Shown here in pieces: positions 1 through 7,243 of a stretch of DNA of 12,546 bases. Made by a program: the position numbers and the translations under genes. Source of the stretch: Amoebophrya sp. AT5.2 (lineage: Eukaryota > Sar > Dinophyceae > Syndiniales > Amoebophryaceae); contig RXOD01005772.1 of assembly GCA_005223375.1 (NCBI GenBank), positions 1 to 12,546 on the forward strand, written 5' to 3'. The first letter of the stretch is position 1, and each line of letters starts with the position of its first letter. The notes beneath the pieces are model-generated. The model saw only the letters and a program-made list of their open reading frames with translations, had not been told where the DNA came from and ran no database searches.

Positions 1-917
1 AGCTCCCCGCCGCTCTCTCCACCCACTCGGGCAGTTTCATCCTGCGCCTCCACGCTCACTCCCTCCTCCGCGCCCTTCGTCGTTCGCCCGTCCATGTTGG
101 TGGCCGTGCGCCCGATTGGAGGGTCGGCTGGCGGAACGTCGTCAGCAGGAGGTATCTCCTCCGCGTCCGCGGCCATTTCCGCGTCCTGTGCGTCTACTAC
201 GTCCTGCGGCTCTTCCAATGACGACACTCCGTCCGCGACGCCGACGCCCTCCCCGCCGATGCCGTTGCTTCCCGCGTCGTCTGGAACTACGTCTCCGTCT
301 TCCAGGCTGTCGTTCCCCGTCGCGGCTCCGCTACTATCCGGATCACCTTCGTTGTCCACTGCGCCGCTCGCGCCGTCGACCACACCACGCCCATTGGCGG
401 TCGGTTTTTGTGCCTCCGTCTCCACGAACTGGTTCGGGTCGACGTCTTCCCCGTTGTCGTCGCTGCTGCCGGGCAAATTCCCGCTCACTACATGCAGCCC
501 CATCCGGTCCGCCTCCGCGTCCAGGGCTGCGCTCGCGTCTACTTCCTCCCGGTGTTCGTCCTCCACGACCGGCTCCCACTGTTCCCCTAGCACCTTCGAC
601 GGGTCGAAGCCGTAGCTCGCGCACATCTCGGGGTACCTGTTCGTGACCACGACGCGGGAGAGCGTCGTGCGCTTCTTCTCGTCGTCCATGGCGAGCAGCT
701 TGCCGAGCATGTGCGTGACGGCCAGCTGGCGCCCGTGTTCCTTGAAAAAATTGTAGTGATCGCCCTGCTGCAGGCGGCTCGGGCCGATCAGGTCGGTTTG
801 CGGATCCAGCTTGGTGACGTTCGTGGTCTGGCTGCCGGGCCGCCAGGACTTCCACATCGGGTCGGGGGTGTGCCGACTCGTCAAGCTCACATAGTCCTGA
901 ACCATCGGGTTAGCCGG
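1..917 (-). CDS. CMGC kinase exon 6 (end of kinase domain and acidic tail), runs off the window
   Basis: The acceptor is TTATTTTTCACAG before 917. The exon begins PANPMVQDYVSLTSRH and includes the C-lobe end MLGKLLAMDDEKKRTTLSRV, which fits kinase subdomain XI. After about residue 1150 it becomes an acidic Asp/Glu/Gly/Ala-rich tail with runs such as DAQDAEMAADAEEIPPADD. No stop occurs before position 1, so the protein continues outside the window. The frames opposite and beside it are shadows with skewed composition. Confidence 0.85.
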
Positions 918-3900
918 CTGTGAAAAATAATAATGAAAGATGACTCCTATCGGAGGTGCTATCTTCCTATCGGGGGTGCTATCACACATCCTCCAGCCGA
1001 ATCCATCCTCATGATGTAGGTGCTAGGCTTGTATTAGAGAAAACAAATGTAGTTGTAGTTGAAGTACAAATGCGGTCTTGGCCGCATCTCGCGTGGGGCA
1101 CCTCTCGCCGTGTGCGTCCAGCCTTGGCTCGCCGTTCTCTCGGAGCTGAAAGAATGCTCGGTAGTGTGCCTGTCTGCAGCGGTCCACTATATGCCACGGC
1201 ACTTTACCTCCCACCACTTTCATCACTAACTGCATGTGCCATCGCTTCCTGTTGTCGTTGTGATTCGGAGTTGTATCTTTCACTTTCTATACGGGGCTAC
1301 TATCGGCATCTACTTTCGTACCAAACGTCGGTCTGTCTCAACCAGTTTTATCGCAACCTATACAAATGCATCTTTGACTTGCCAAAATCGTGTAGTCGCA
1401 AACTAACTGCTCTAGTAATCGAATCAATGATTTTTGTGCATGATTATGATATCAATGAAAATGATTTTTCTGTACAGGCAAATTTGGGCGTGCTCCTCCC
1501 GCAAGTGATGGGGCGGCGCGCCCGGCGTGTTGGGCGCGTCGAACATGACGGGCTCTCCTGTCGCGAGGGTCCACGAGGTGATTCCGAACGACCACATGTC
1601 CATCGCGCTCGTTAGCGGCCAGTCCCCCAGGAAGACTTCTGGCGCGCGGTACCACAGGGGCTGCAGCTGGTCCCGTCTCTTGCCCCCGTGCGTGGGGAAG
1701 TCGAGCGGGGCGCGCTGCACCTCCCCGAAATCGGCCAGCTTCGCCACCGCGCTCATGAAGAAGTCGTCGATGCGCTCGCACTTCAGGGAGGGCAGGGTCC
1801 ATCCGTCCTCGCTCAGTTCCGCGTCGCGTGCACGAATCGCGTTCTTTTCTGCGGTTGAGAGTGGCGGCACTCGCGTAGCGCTAGCGTTGGTCACCTGTGC
1901 GCCCAGCGCGCCCTCGAGGTTTCTCTGTCGCGCCAACGCGAACAGCTCCTCAGTCGCTGCCGCTGCCGATGCCACTCTCATTTGCCGCTCCTTGGCGAAT
2001 TTTTGGTTCACGTCCACCATGATGTTCTCCGGCTTCAAATCCGTGTGGAGCACATTGACAGACTTCAGGTAGCGAAGCGCGCAGAGAAGGTGGGACATGA
2101 ACCGGCCCGCAATGTGGACGGGAAACCCAATCACCTTGTGATTCCGCTGCGGGTTCTGCGGATCGTACTTACGCGATTCGTTCGTGTCCAAAGTTCCCCG
2201 GTAATTCTCGTAGCAGTTGCCCTGCGGGGCGCCAAGATTCAGCTTGTTAGCCTGACGTGTTTCATGTTCCGATTTCTCGGGGGTGAGGCAGTGGCTCAGA
2301 AATTGAAATTGAAAATGACAAAAATTTGGAAATCAAATTTGTAAATGAAGAAATAGAGGATAGAAATAGACGCCTAGAGTACCCCCGACGGCAGGTGTGC
2401 CTTCTGTCCGACTAGACGGCTGTATTTTCGTTGCGCGTCCTGAAGATTGCCCTGGCAGAGGTCAAAGACTTGGACGTAGTGGTTCTGATAGTAGAGGTGC
2501 TCCAGACCCTGCAGCATCCGCAAGAGGAAAAAACTGTCCGGCTTTTCCGTGGCTTTTCGTTGCAAGTTTTCCAGCTCGTCGCAGAGCTTTTTCTCCTCCG
2601 CTCGCATGCCCGTGCTCGTCGCCGAACCGTCTGACGAGCTGTTGATGTGTGGAGACAAAATCAAAAAGCGCATGGGCTATAAAGACCTTCAATTTCTTAT
2701 CCTCTGAAAAGACGGCAGTATGGCATGAGTCAATAGTGTTAGTGGGGTCTACGAATTAGGTATGAGTCGATGAGCAGTCTACTCGTCCGCTACTGCTGCA
2801 GTGTGTATCCTATATGATGTGTGCCGCAAAACCAAAAACATACTTTTTTAGGATTACCTGCGCAATTAATTCTCACTTTCGACAGCGACAGCACGCATTT
2901 TTAAACTTATTAATTTTTACAAAAATTTAAGTTACGCTGCTGGCTCCCCCTGCACCCCCGCACCAGCTGCCCGAATGCGCTTTAACTCCGCTTCTTTATC
3001 GTTTTTTTGTTTCCGCTTCTTCCAATAGAACCTGCACTCATCCCGCCTTGCCCCTCCGTCCAGATACTCCATGTGCCTGTGCTCCCTCTCAATTTTATTC
3101 TTGATCTTCCATCTCCCCTGGTCCCATATTCTGCGCGAAACTTTCAGCGCCACCGCGTCCCAGTGCTCCGGCCTTTCCCCCGAATTCGTCTCATCGCAGC
3201 GCCACGCCTTGTACACAATTCCGAACTGGCCCTTGCCCAAAAAGCTACATCCGTTCATGGTGGTGCCGCCCTGCGTAGCCCCGTGCGGGTCGTGGACCGC
3301 ACGCAGCCGGATTGTCCGCACCACCTCGACCGTTTCCTCGTGCACCTCTTCTTCGAAAGCGGCGGCGGAGTGGTCCCTCGTGATCGTCGCCGGGCCGGGC
3401 AAAGGTGGGGCAACTCCGGCTCCGCCAGTAGAAGTTATAGCACCAGTTGTAGTACTACCACCAAAAGCACAAGTTGTAGCACAAGTTGTAGCGCCACTAG
3501 AAGTTGTAGCACCTCCGCCAGTTGTAGTACCAGCGGGGGCACCAGCTGCTCCGTCGAAGATGTTCTCCTCGCTAGCAACTGCGCCTGCTCCTCGAGCGGA
3601 GGAATTATTTTGGTCTTTGGCCTTCAAAATTCGTCTCACGTACTCGAAGCGCACCTCGCCGCGAAGTTCCTCGTTCGGGTAAAGCTGCAGATACGGAGCA
3701 TCCATCAGCTCGGCGGTATGTCGGTCCCGGGCGTCCTCCATTTCGGTCCGCACTCTCTTCTCGCGCTCCTTGCGTCTTAGCTTATCCACCGCGTCGTGCC
3801 GCTTCTGGAGCTCTTGCTGCTTTTTCCGTTCCGCTTCCCGCCGTTGCCGGGAAACCTCCTCCTGCCGGGCGAGCGCGGCTGCCGCCTCGCGGGCCCGCTG

Positions 3901-4915
3901 CGCTGCAGCCGGGTCCCTCCGCCTCACACTCGAATCGGACAAGGAGACGTCCTCCCCCCCGCTGGAACCGCTTCCGCTCGACGAGCTCGAGGAACTACTG
4001 CTGCGGCTGCTCCCAGGAGAGCTGCCCGCCTCTTTGCTTGTTGCTGAAGAAGCTGCAGAAGCAGCCCCCGGTGCTTTATTTTTCGTCGCGGCTTTGGCAG
4101 CCGTTTTGTCGCCCTTGTTGCCGTGATCCTTTTTCATGGCAGGCGCGCTCTTCTTCGAACTCTTCGAGGGCTTGCTCGCGTTCCCGTCCGCGGCGGAGGA
4201 AGATGCAGCTGCGGACGCAGTTTCCCCGTCCTTCTTGCCGCCCTCCTCCGCGGCTGCGCCATCTGCTGCCTCTGCTTTTTTGCGCTTCTTTTTCGGTGGA
4301 GGCTTTGCTTTCTGCTCTGCGGGCCCGGCGGCGTCGCCATCAGCGTTACTTCTTTCTGCATCACCGGCCTTACTACTTCCCTCGGCATCACCAGCCTTAC
4401 TGCCATCCTTCTTGTTTTTGTTCGGTCCGCGCTTGCGTGGGAGCTTATCGCCGTAGCGGATATGCTTCTGCTCCTTTGGAATCTTTGTGCGAGGGCGCTT
4501 CGAAACGAACCGCTGGTACATGAGCTGGCGAACATGTTCGACATTCGTTCCCTTCGGCCACTGCCACCGCGGGCCACCTGCGAAAGGATTTGCAAAAAGT
4601 CAATACAGTAAACCAAAACGAAAACCAAATCGAAATCGAATTATCTGAAAGAAGATCTAGTAGCAAAGCACCATCCATTCGCTTCGGAATGACACCAATG
4701 GCTTCGTCTTCCCGAAGCCATTGGTGGCTATTCCGTATCGCATTCGCATATGCAGAATGCGTCCCTCCTTCCCTGGATAAGTTTTGGTCGATGTGGTATT
4801 CGTCGGCGATGTTCTCGAGGGAAACAATCTCTTGTGCGTCGTGCTTAGCGCGAAGGGCGGCGTCGCCTTTTTCTAGCGCTTCAGCTATTTGCTCTGGAGT
4901 GGGTTTCGTTGCCAT
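1..4915 (-). CDS. CMGC-group protein kinase (CLK/SRPK/DYRK/PRP4-like), six exons, 3' end outside window
   Basis: This is a serine/threonine kinase assembled by joining 4915-4672, 4577-2936, 2638-2383, 2221-1476, 1248-1068 and 917-1 (complement), about 1328 residues so far with no stop before the window edge. Residues about 1-100 are a short alpha-helical N-terminus. Residues about 101-510 are Lys/Ala/Ser-rich with PPPKKKRKK at 174-182 (probable nuclear signal), a Ser run and a basic coiled coil. The kinase domain follows: GKGQFG at 529-534, VALKV with Lys560, hinge HYVQVFDL, HTDLKPEN starting at 773, DFG at 878-880, YRAPE ending at 909, DMWSFG from 922, and MDDEKKRTT with the subdomain XI Arg at 1106. 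HTDLKPEN and YRAPEV point to CMGC kinases, which in the CLK/SRPK/PRP4 families often phosphorylate splicing factors; the exact family is not settled. About 80 residues are inserted between HTD and DFG. The tail after about 1150 is very acidic. The ATG lies in a good context (gccATGG). Exon joins are my inference from phase; intron 1 is the least sure. Confidence 0.85.
918..1067 (-). other. Intron 5 of the CMGC kinase
   Basis: GTACTT...TTTTTCACAG, 150 nt, phase 0 on both sides. AT-rich compared with the exons. It holds a 20-bp-period tandem duplication at 945-983. Confidence 0.75.
945..983. repeat. Tandem duplication, 20-bp period, in intron 5
   Basis: The 19-mer TCCTATCGGAGGTGCTATC (945-963) recurs at 965-983 with one mismatch, close to the exon 6 acceptor. 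Confidence 0.85.
1068..1248 (-). CDS. CMGC kinase exon 5 (alphaG region)
   Basis: This 181-nt exon is bounded by acceptor CGACAACAG (before 1248) and donor TTT|GTACTT (G at 1067). Its first base completes the Leu codon left by exon 4, and it ends on a codon boundary that matches exon 6. It encodes KRWHMQLVMKVVGGKVPWH and HYRAFFQLRENGEPRLD, the position where CMGC kinases have the 'xxxLLGxxPxxm' segment. The phase agreement on both sides and the content make this small exon convincing. Confidence 0.8.
1249..1475 (-). other. Intron 4 of the CMGC kinase
   Basis: GTACAG...CGACAACAG, 227 nt, splitting a Leu codon after its second base. AT-rich, with in-frame stops in the continued exon 4 frame. 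Confidence 0.75.
1476..2221 (-). CDS. CMGC kinase exon 4 (catalytic loop, DFG, APE)
   Basis: The acceptor is GCGCCCCGCAG before 2221 (phase 0) and the donor is CT|GTACAG with its G at 1475 (2-nt overhang). The exon encodes the catalytic core: VLHTDLKPENIMV, an insert of roughly 80 residues rich in Ala, Glu and Arg, KLADFGEV, LWYRAPEVFLGDW, DMWSFGI and ATGEPVMF. The spacing between the catalytic Asp (775) and the DFG Asp (878) is 103 residues, far above the roughly 18-20 of a minimal kinase core. Confidence 0.9.
2222..2382 (-). other. Intron 3 of the CMGC kinase
   Basis: GTACTC...CCCCGCAG, 161 nt, phase 0. The exon 3 frame meets TAG two codons into the intron. Confidence 0.75.
2383..2638 (-). 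CDS. CMGC kinase exon 3 (beta4 to hinge)
   Basis: The acceptor is CATCAACAG before 2638 and the donor is GGG|GTACTC with its G at 2382. The exon enters one base into a codon and leaves at a codon boundary, matching both neighbours. It encodes FFLLRMLQGLEHLYYQNHY and the hinge VQVFDLCQGNLQD. A TAG upstream in the same frame (near 2676) rules out a much earlier acceptor. Confidence 0.8.
2639..2935 (-). other. Intron 2 of the CMGC kinase
   Basis: GTAACT...CATCAACAG, 297 nt, strongly AT-rich near the donor. The exon 2 frame stops immediately (TAA overlaps the donor). It lies between helix C and beta4 of the kinase fold. Confidence 0.75.
2936..4577 (-). CDS. CMGC kinase exon 2 (disordered linker and kinase N-lobe)
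   Basis: The acceptor is a pyrimidine-rich tract ending TTTCGCAG just before 4577. The donor is GC|GTAACT with its G at 2935, giving a 2-nt overhang that matches exon 3. The exon encodes a motif RWQWPKGTNVEHVRQLMYQR, basic tracts, imperfect nine-residue repeats (SKAGDAE type), PPPKKKRKK, a Ser-rich run, a basic coiled coil, a Thr/Gly/Ala-rich repeat, then the kinase glycine loop GKGQFGIVYKAW and the ATP-site Lys in VALKV. The helix C region (KIEREHRHMEYL) is near its end. Confidence 0.85.
3433..3527 (-). repeat. Degenerate in-frame repeat coding Ala-Thr-Thr units in kinase exon 2
   Basis: The word AGTTGTAG (plus strand) occurs five times at 3445, 3472, 3484, 3502 and 3520, with the variant AGTTATAG at 3433. 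All spacings are multiples of three. It encodes Ala/Thr/Ser/Gly runs such as GATTCATTCAFGGSTTTGA. Codons here end largely in T or A (ACT, ACA, GCT), unlike the G/C-ending flanks, suggesting recent expansion. Confidence 0.8.
4321..4401 (-). repeat. Three imperfect 27-bp coding repeats (nine residues each) in kinase exon 2
   Basis: SKAGDAEGS, SKAGDAERS and NADGDAAGP follow one another at residues about 141-167 of the predicted kinase, just before the basic nuclear-signal-like cluster. Confidence 0.7.
4578..4671 (-). other. Probable intron 1 of the CMGC kinase
   Basis: About 94 nt ending in a good acceptor (TCCTTTCGCAG). The donor is assigned by phase only (GTGCTT); an alternative donor lies upstream. 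The body contains AT-rich imperfect CGATTT/GGTTTT repeats. Confidence 0.5.
4672..4915 (-). CDS. CMGC kinase exon 1 (N-terminus)
   Basis: The exon starts at ATG 4915 in the context gccATGG and encodes about 81 residues beginning MATKPTPEQIAEALEKGD. I do not recognise the domain. The segment SLENIADEYHI followed by helices is faintly like a helix-turn-helix, but this is weak. The 3' border is uncertain: I chose the GT at 4671 because it joins in phase with the CAG acceptor before 4577, but the GT after codon ATT-G near 4699 has the same phase. A 14-bp perfect inverted repeat and a second near-palindrome lie inside this exon. Confidence 0.6.
4693..4726. repeat. Perfect 14-bp inverted repeat, 6-nt loop, inside kinase exon 1
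   Basis: CACCAATGGCTTCG and CGAAGCCATTGGTG flank TCTTCC. With a small bulge the pairing extends outward to 4685-4735 (CGGAAT / ATTCCG). The outer span is 51 nt, a multiple of three, and the reading frame passes through it (HQWLREDEAIGV). Confidence 0.9.
4739..4761. repeat. Near-perfect palindrome adjacent to the exon 1 inverted repeat
   Basis: CGCATTC GCATATGC A GAATGCG is a palindrome apart from one extra A, centred on CATATG. It starts 3 bp after the extended 4685-4735 stem, also within coding sequence. Confidence 0.8.
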
Positions 4916-5058
4916 GGCTGCTGCCTACTTTCCCTCGTTTTTTCTCTTCTATCTACTACTAGCTGGTGCCTCTCCTTATACTTTTCACGTTTGCGGTTGC
5001 GCGGGTTGTTGTGGTCAAGCCACAAGAGGCGACTCGTCCAGCTGGTAGGTCTACTTAC

Positions 5059-5158
5059 AATTCAGCAAGGCGCCTTTGGCCAATCCAGCGAGCCCGCAGC
5101 GAACGCTGAGGGCCCCTGACAGGCTGACACTAGTTTCGAACAAGAAAAGAAACACCAT
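5059..5158 (-). CDS. Possible upstream coding exon of the CMGC kinase
   Basis: An ATG at 5158 in a favourable context (aacaaaATGG) opens 33 codons beginning MVFLFLFETSVSLSGALS. They end at a textbook donor, GTAAGT (5058-5053), leaving one base. The CAG acceptors just upstream of ATG 4915 (before 4920 or 4917) would continue in phase into MATKPTP. The exon is preceded by a strong pyrimidine tract and CAG (5171-5187), which could be a cis acceptor or a spliced-leader acceptor. Alternatively the whole piece is 5' untranslated leader. The hydrophobic start resembles a signal sequence but would be odd for a kinase with a nuclear signal. Confidence 0.35.
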
Positions 5159-5170
5159 TTTGTTGCGTCC

Positions 5171-5187
5171 CTGCGGAAGAAAGGAAT
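5171..5187 (-). promoter_or_regulatory. Strong 3' splice acceptor (cis, or trans-spliced leader site)
   Basis: Reading the minus strand, TTCCTTTCTTCCGCAG is followed by GGACGCAACAAA and an ATG 12 nt downstream. It is a better acceptor than several of the mapped ones. In lineages with spliced-leader trans-splicing such a site marks an mRNA 5' end. I found no spliced-leader gene in the window. Confidence 0.45.
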
Positions 5188-5831
5188 GGAGCTCGGAGTT
5201 GTGCACACAGAGTACAAGAGCTCGCTGAAACTGATTGAGAAGTGCAAAGCGTGGCGCGCTAAAGGTGGAAGATCAACGTCCGCCCCGGTTTGTTTCCACG
5301 GGGCAGAATGGCGAATATGCGAAAAGCATTCGCTTGCGCGCCTTCGCCTACTACGCCTACTGGCATCGATCCGAGGTTGATTTTTCGCGGATCTCCGGAG
5401 TGCTCTCGGATCTCTTCACACTGATTTTCATCTGATTTTTATCGAGCCACGAACGCGAGTGATGAACGGCCGAAGCACTTCGGCCAGGCACTACACCACC
5501 CACAATTGAAAACCGACCCGATTAATTGCGAACAAGCTGCGGCGCGAAAAGCCTGCCAAACCACTGCGAGCGACTGAAAGGGACAAGCGCGCAACCCTGC
5601 GGGAGGGGCGTGCAATGAAACTCAGGCAAACAACTGTGGCGGGCCTGCTGTTGCTTCCCAAATTTCGGCCGAACGCGCCTAGCGCGAACGCGTGACATCT
5701 GAAATTCCAAAGAACGACAAAAATTTGCTTGTCCTTTTCTCGCGATTCTGCGCCGGTGGCATGACTTCGATCGACGGGGCCAACATCCATATAAAACTCG
5801 CTGAGTCCGAGTGCGAGTCCCATGCATCATG
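5188..5831. other. Region without a supportable gene
   Basis: A 110-codon open frame on the minus strand (5823-5491, starting MGLALGLSEFYMDVGPVD) and its overlapping frames could be exon sequence after the candidate 48-nt intron. None shows a known motif or a clear donor. Small hairpins lie at 5282-5304 and 5468-5485. Confidence 0.35.
5468..5485. repeat. Compact hairpin
   Basis: GGCCGAAG and CTTCGGCC are separated by CA. This is a perfect 8-bp stem outside any supported gene, with no U-tract suggesting a terminator. Confidence 0.6.
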
Positions 5832-5879
5832 CTGCACAGAAAAACAACCAAAAAAAAAAGAAAACAGCGCGACACTCAC
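5832..5879 (-). other. Candidate 48-nt intron
   Basis: On the minus strand GTGAGT is followed by a T-rich stretch and TTTTTCTGTGCAG. It joins a GC-rich upstream region to a downstream segment beginning CATGATGCATGGG. The donor, pyrimidine tract and acceptor are all strong. The flanking exons are not identified: three downstream frames are open for 45-110 codons and none is recognisable. It may belong to a 5' leader of the kinase gene or to an unknown gene. Confidence 0.4.
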
Positions 5880-6347
5880 GCCGCCGCCCCGCCCTCAAGA
5901 CTGCCAGAGGGGATCGCTCCGCCCAAGTTTGACCGGGCTGCAGTTGAACGGCGCCGCGCCCCCAAGGAAGCCCAAACGCCGAGCTCGAGCAACCACGATA
6001 TCAACACGCAGGCGGACGAATGGCGCCGGGCGCGCCCGGTTTGCATTTCTTTGCCACGTCTGCGCACCCAAGAAGCCAACGCCGAGAGGGGGGCCGCCTG
6101 CCTGAGGCAGTAGCAGCCAACGCCGCTGACCCTTCCCCTGTGCATCGAAAGCCGGCGCGCGGGGGGGGACCGATTTTTCGGCACCGGCAAAAGCAGACAC
6201 GCACAGACGGCGCCGGGCGCGCAAGCGTGCAAGTATCCGCCAGCCCCGAGCCCGACCATAGCACCCACGCGGTCCATAGATCCGCCCGGGGCCTCGGCAC
6301 GATCGACGTGCGCGTGCCCGCACAAGGCGCGCCGGCGCGGTGCACTT
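5880..6347. other. GC-rich stretch without a supportable gene
   Basis: The region is rich in GGCGCGCC-like words and CpG. Both strands are open in several frames only because stops are rare at this base composition. A perfect 14-bp palindrome (6026-6039) and a repeated 14-mer occur here. It may be promoter or leader sequence. I see no protein I would defend. Confidence 0.4.
6022..6222. repeat. Duplicated GC-rich 14-mer and 14-bp palindrome
   Basis: GGCGCCGGGCGCGC occurs at 6022-6035 and 6209-6222. The first copy overlaps the perfect palindrome CCGGGCGCGCCCGG at 6026-6039. Confidence 0.7.
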
Positions 6348-7243
6348 TCACTTCACACAGGGAGGCGCGCCCTGGATGGCGGCGCGCAGGGCTTCGAGCT
6401 GCGAGAGGTTTGGCGGTTTCACCACGAGACCGCCCCCTCCCTCGGTGTCGGTTCATCTGCATTTTGATATAAGCCACCGCCACAACCAGGCCGCAGTTAC
6501 ACTCGTGATGGTGATCTGCCAGGTTAAAGATGATTTTCGAGACCAGCTGTACCATATCCCATCCATGATCATCACGGGTTGAAATTCTTCCGCCAGTTTT
6601 CCGCCCAGCCTCGCACGTCCGCACTTTCCGAAAACGACAGCTGCATGAAAAAGTCCCGCATTAGATTCTCCCGATTTCCGCGCATCGCAGCCAATTGCCA
6701 CCCTCCTCGTCTAGACCGTCGAAAATTTTGTCAGTCCGCCGCGGCGTCGTCAGTAGTTTTGCGTGGTCGGCCGTAGCTTGCGCGAGCTCGCTTTCGGAGG
6801 CCAGCAGCTCAAACTTCTTCCGGATTTTGAGCAGCTCTGGCATGGTTTTCTTCAGCCGATGGGTCTTGCGCCGCTTCTTCTCCTTGTGCTCCCCGTCACC
6901 CTCGGGGTCGGGCTGCTCCGAGCAGCCTGCTCGGCGACACCACTATACTTAGCCCCCTCTGCAGATGCAGCGGCTTCGTGCCGTGGTGTAGAAGGATCGA
7001 ATTCCAATTCCTCGAAGCCTTGCGTTATTACAACCATCCCGGTCACGGCTTCTTGCGGTGTGGGCACGCCAGAACCGAAGCGGGGCCTTCGTCGTCGAAC
7101 CCCTCCAGACTCGCCTCGACCTCGTCCGACTTGCAGCTGCCCTTGCGACAATCGAGACGTACTCCGAGACTCCCGTTCTTCTCACAAACCGTGGCAACTG
7201 TGCAGCCATGGTCCGGCAGCTCGTAGGGCTTCTGATTGATCAT
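6348..7243 (-). pseudogene. Frame-disrupted gene of unknown function (six open segments)
   Basis: Coding-like sequence (mostly G/C third positions, hydrophilic helical peptides) runs along the minus strand but changes frame five times. The segments are 7243-7049 (MINQKPYELPDHGCTVATVC...), 7049-6918 (VTGMVVITQGFEELEFD...), 6918-6703 (EKKRRKTHRLKKTMPELLKI...), 6703-6578 (WQLAAMRGNRENLMRDFFMQ...), 6576-6451 (DDHGWDMVQLVSKIIFNLAD...) and 6449-6348 (LVVKPPNLSQLEALRAAIQG...CVK, stop). Each change equals one missing or one extra base, at short G or C runs, and neighbouring segments abut too closely for introns of the size seen in the kinase gene. Together they would give about 295 residues. I do not recognise the family. 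It may be a recent pseudogene, a cluster of assembly indels, or a real spliced gene that I cannot model; some segments could also be chance open frames. A CAG acceptor-like site lies just upstream of the ATG. Confidence 0.45.

Noticed and set aside
343..855. 170-codon minus-strand frame rich in Arg and Gly
   Set aside because: It is the wrong frame. The neighbouring minus-strand frame continues the kinase domain (MDDEKKRTT) and joins exon 5 in phase.
3007..3780. 257-codon plus-strand frame
   Set aside because: It is antisense to kinase exon 2, which encodes the GKGQFG and VALKV motifs and splices in phase.
6985..7015. GGATCGAATTCC resembling a tRNA T-loop
   Set aside because: No acceptor stem, D-arm or anticodon arm can be drawn around it.
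6763..7239. 158-codon plus-strand frame with a Leu-rich segment that looks like a membrane helix
   Set aside because: The Leu-rich segment is the complement of a Lys/Glu-rich, well-biased minus-strand frame. Third-position bias favours the minus strand.
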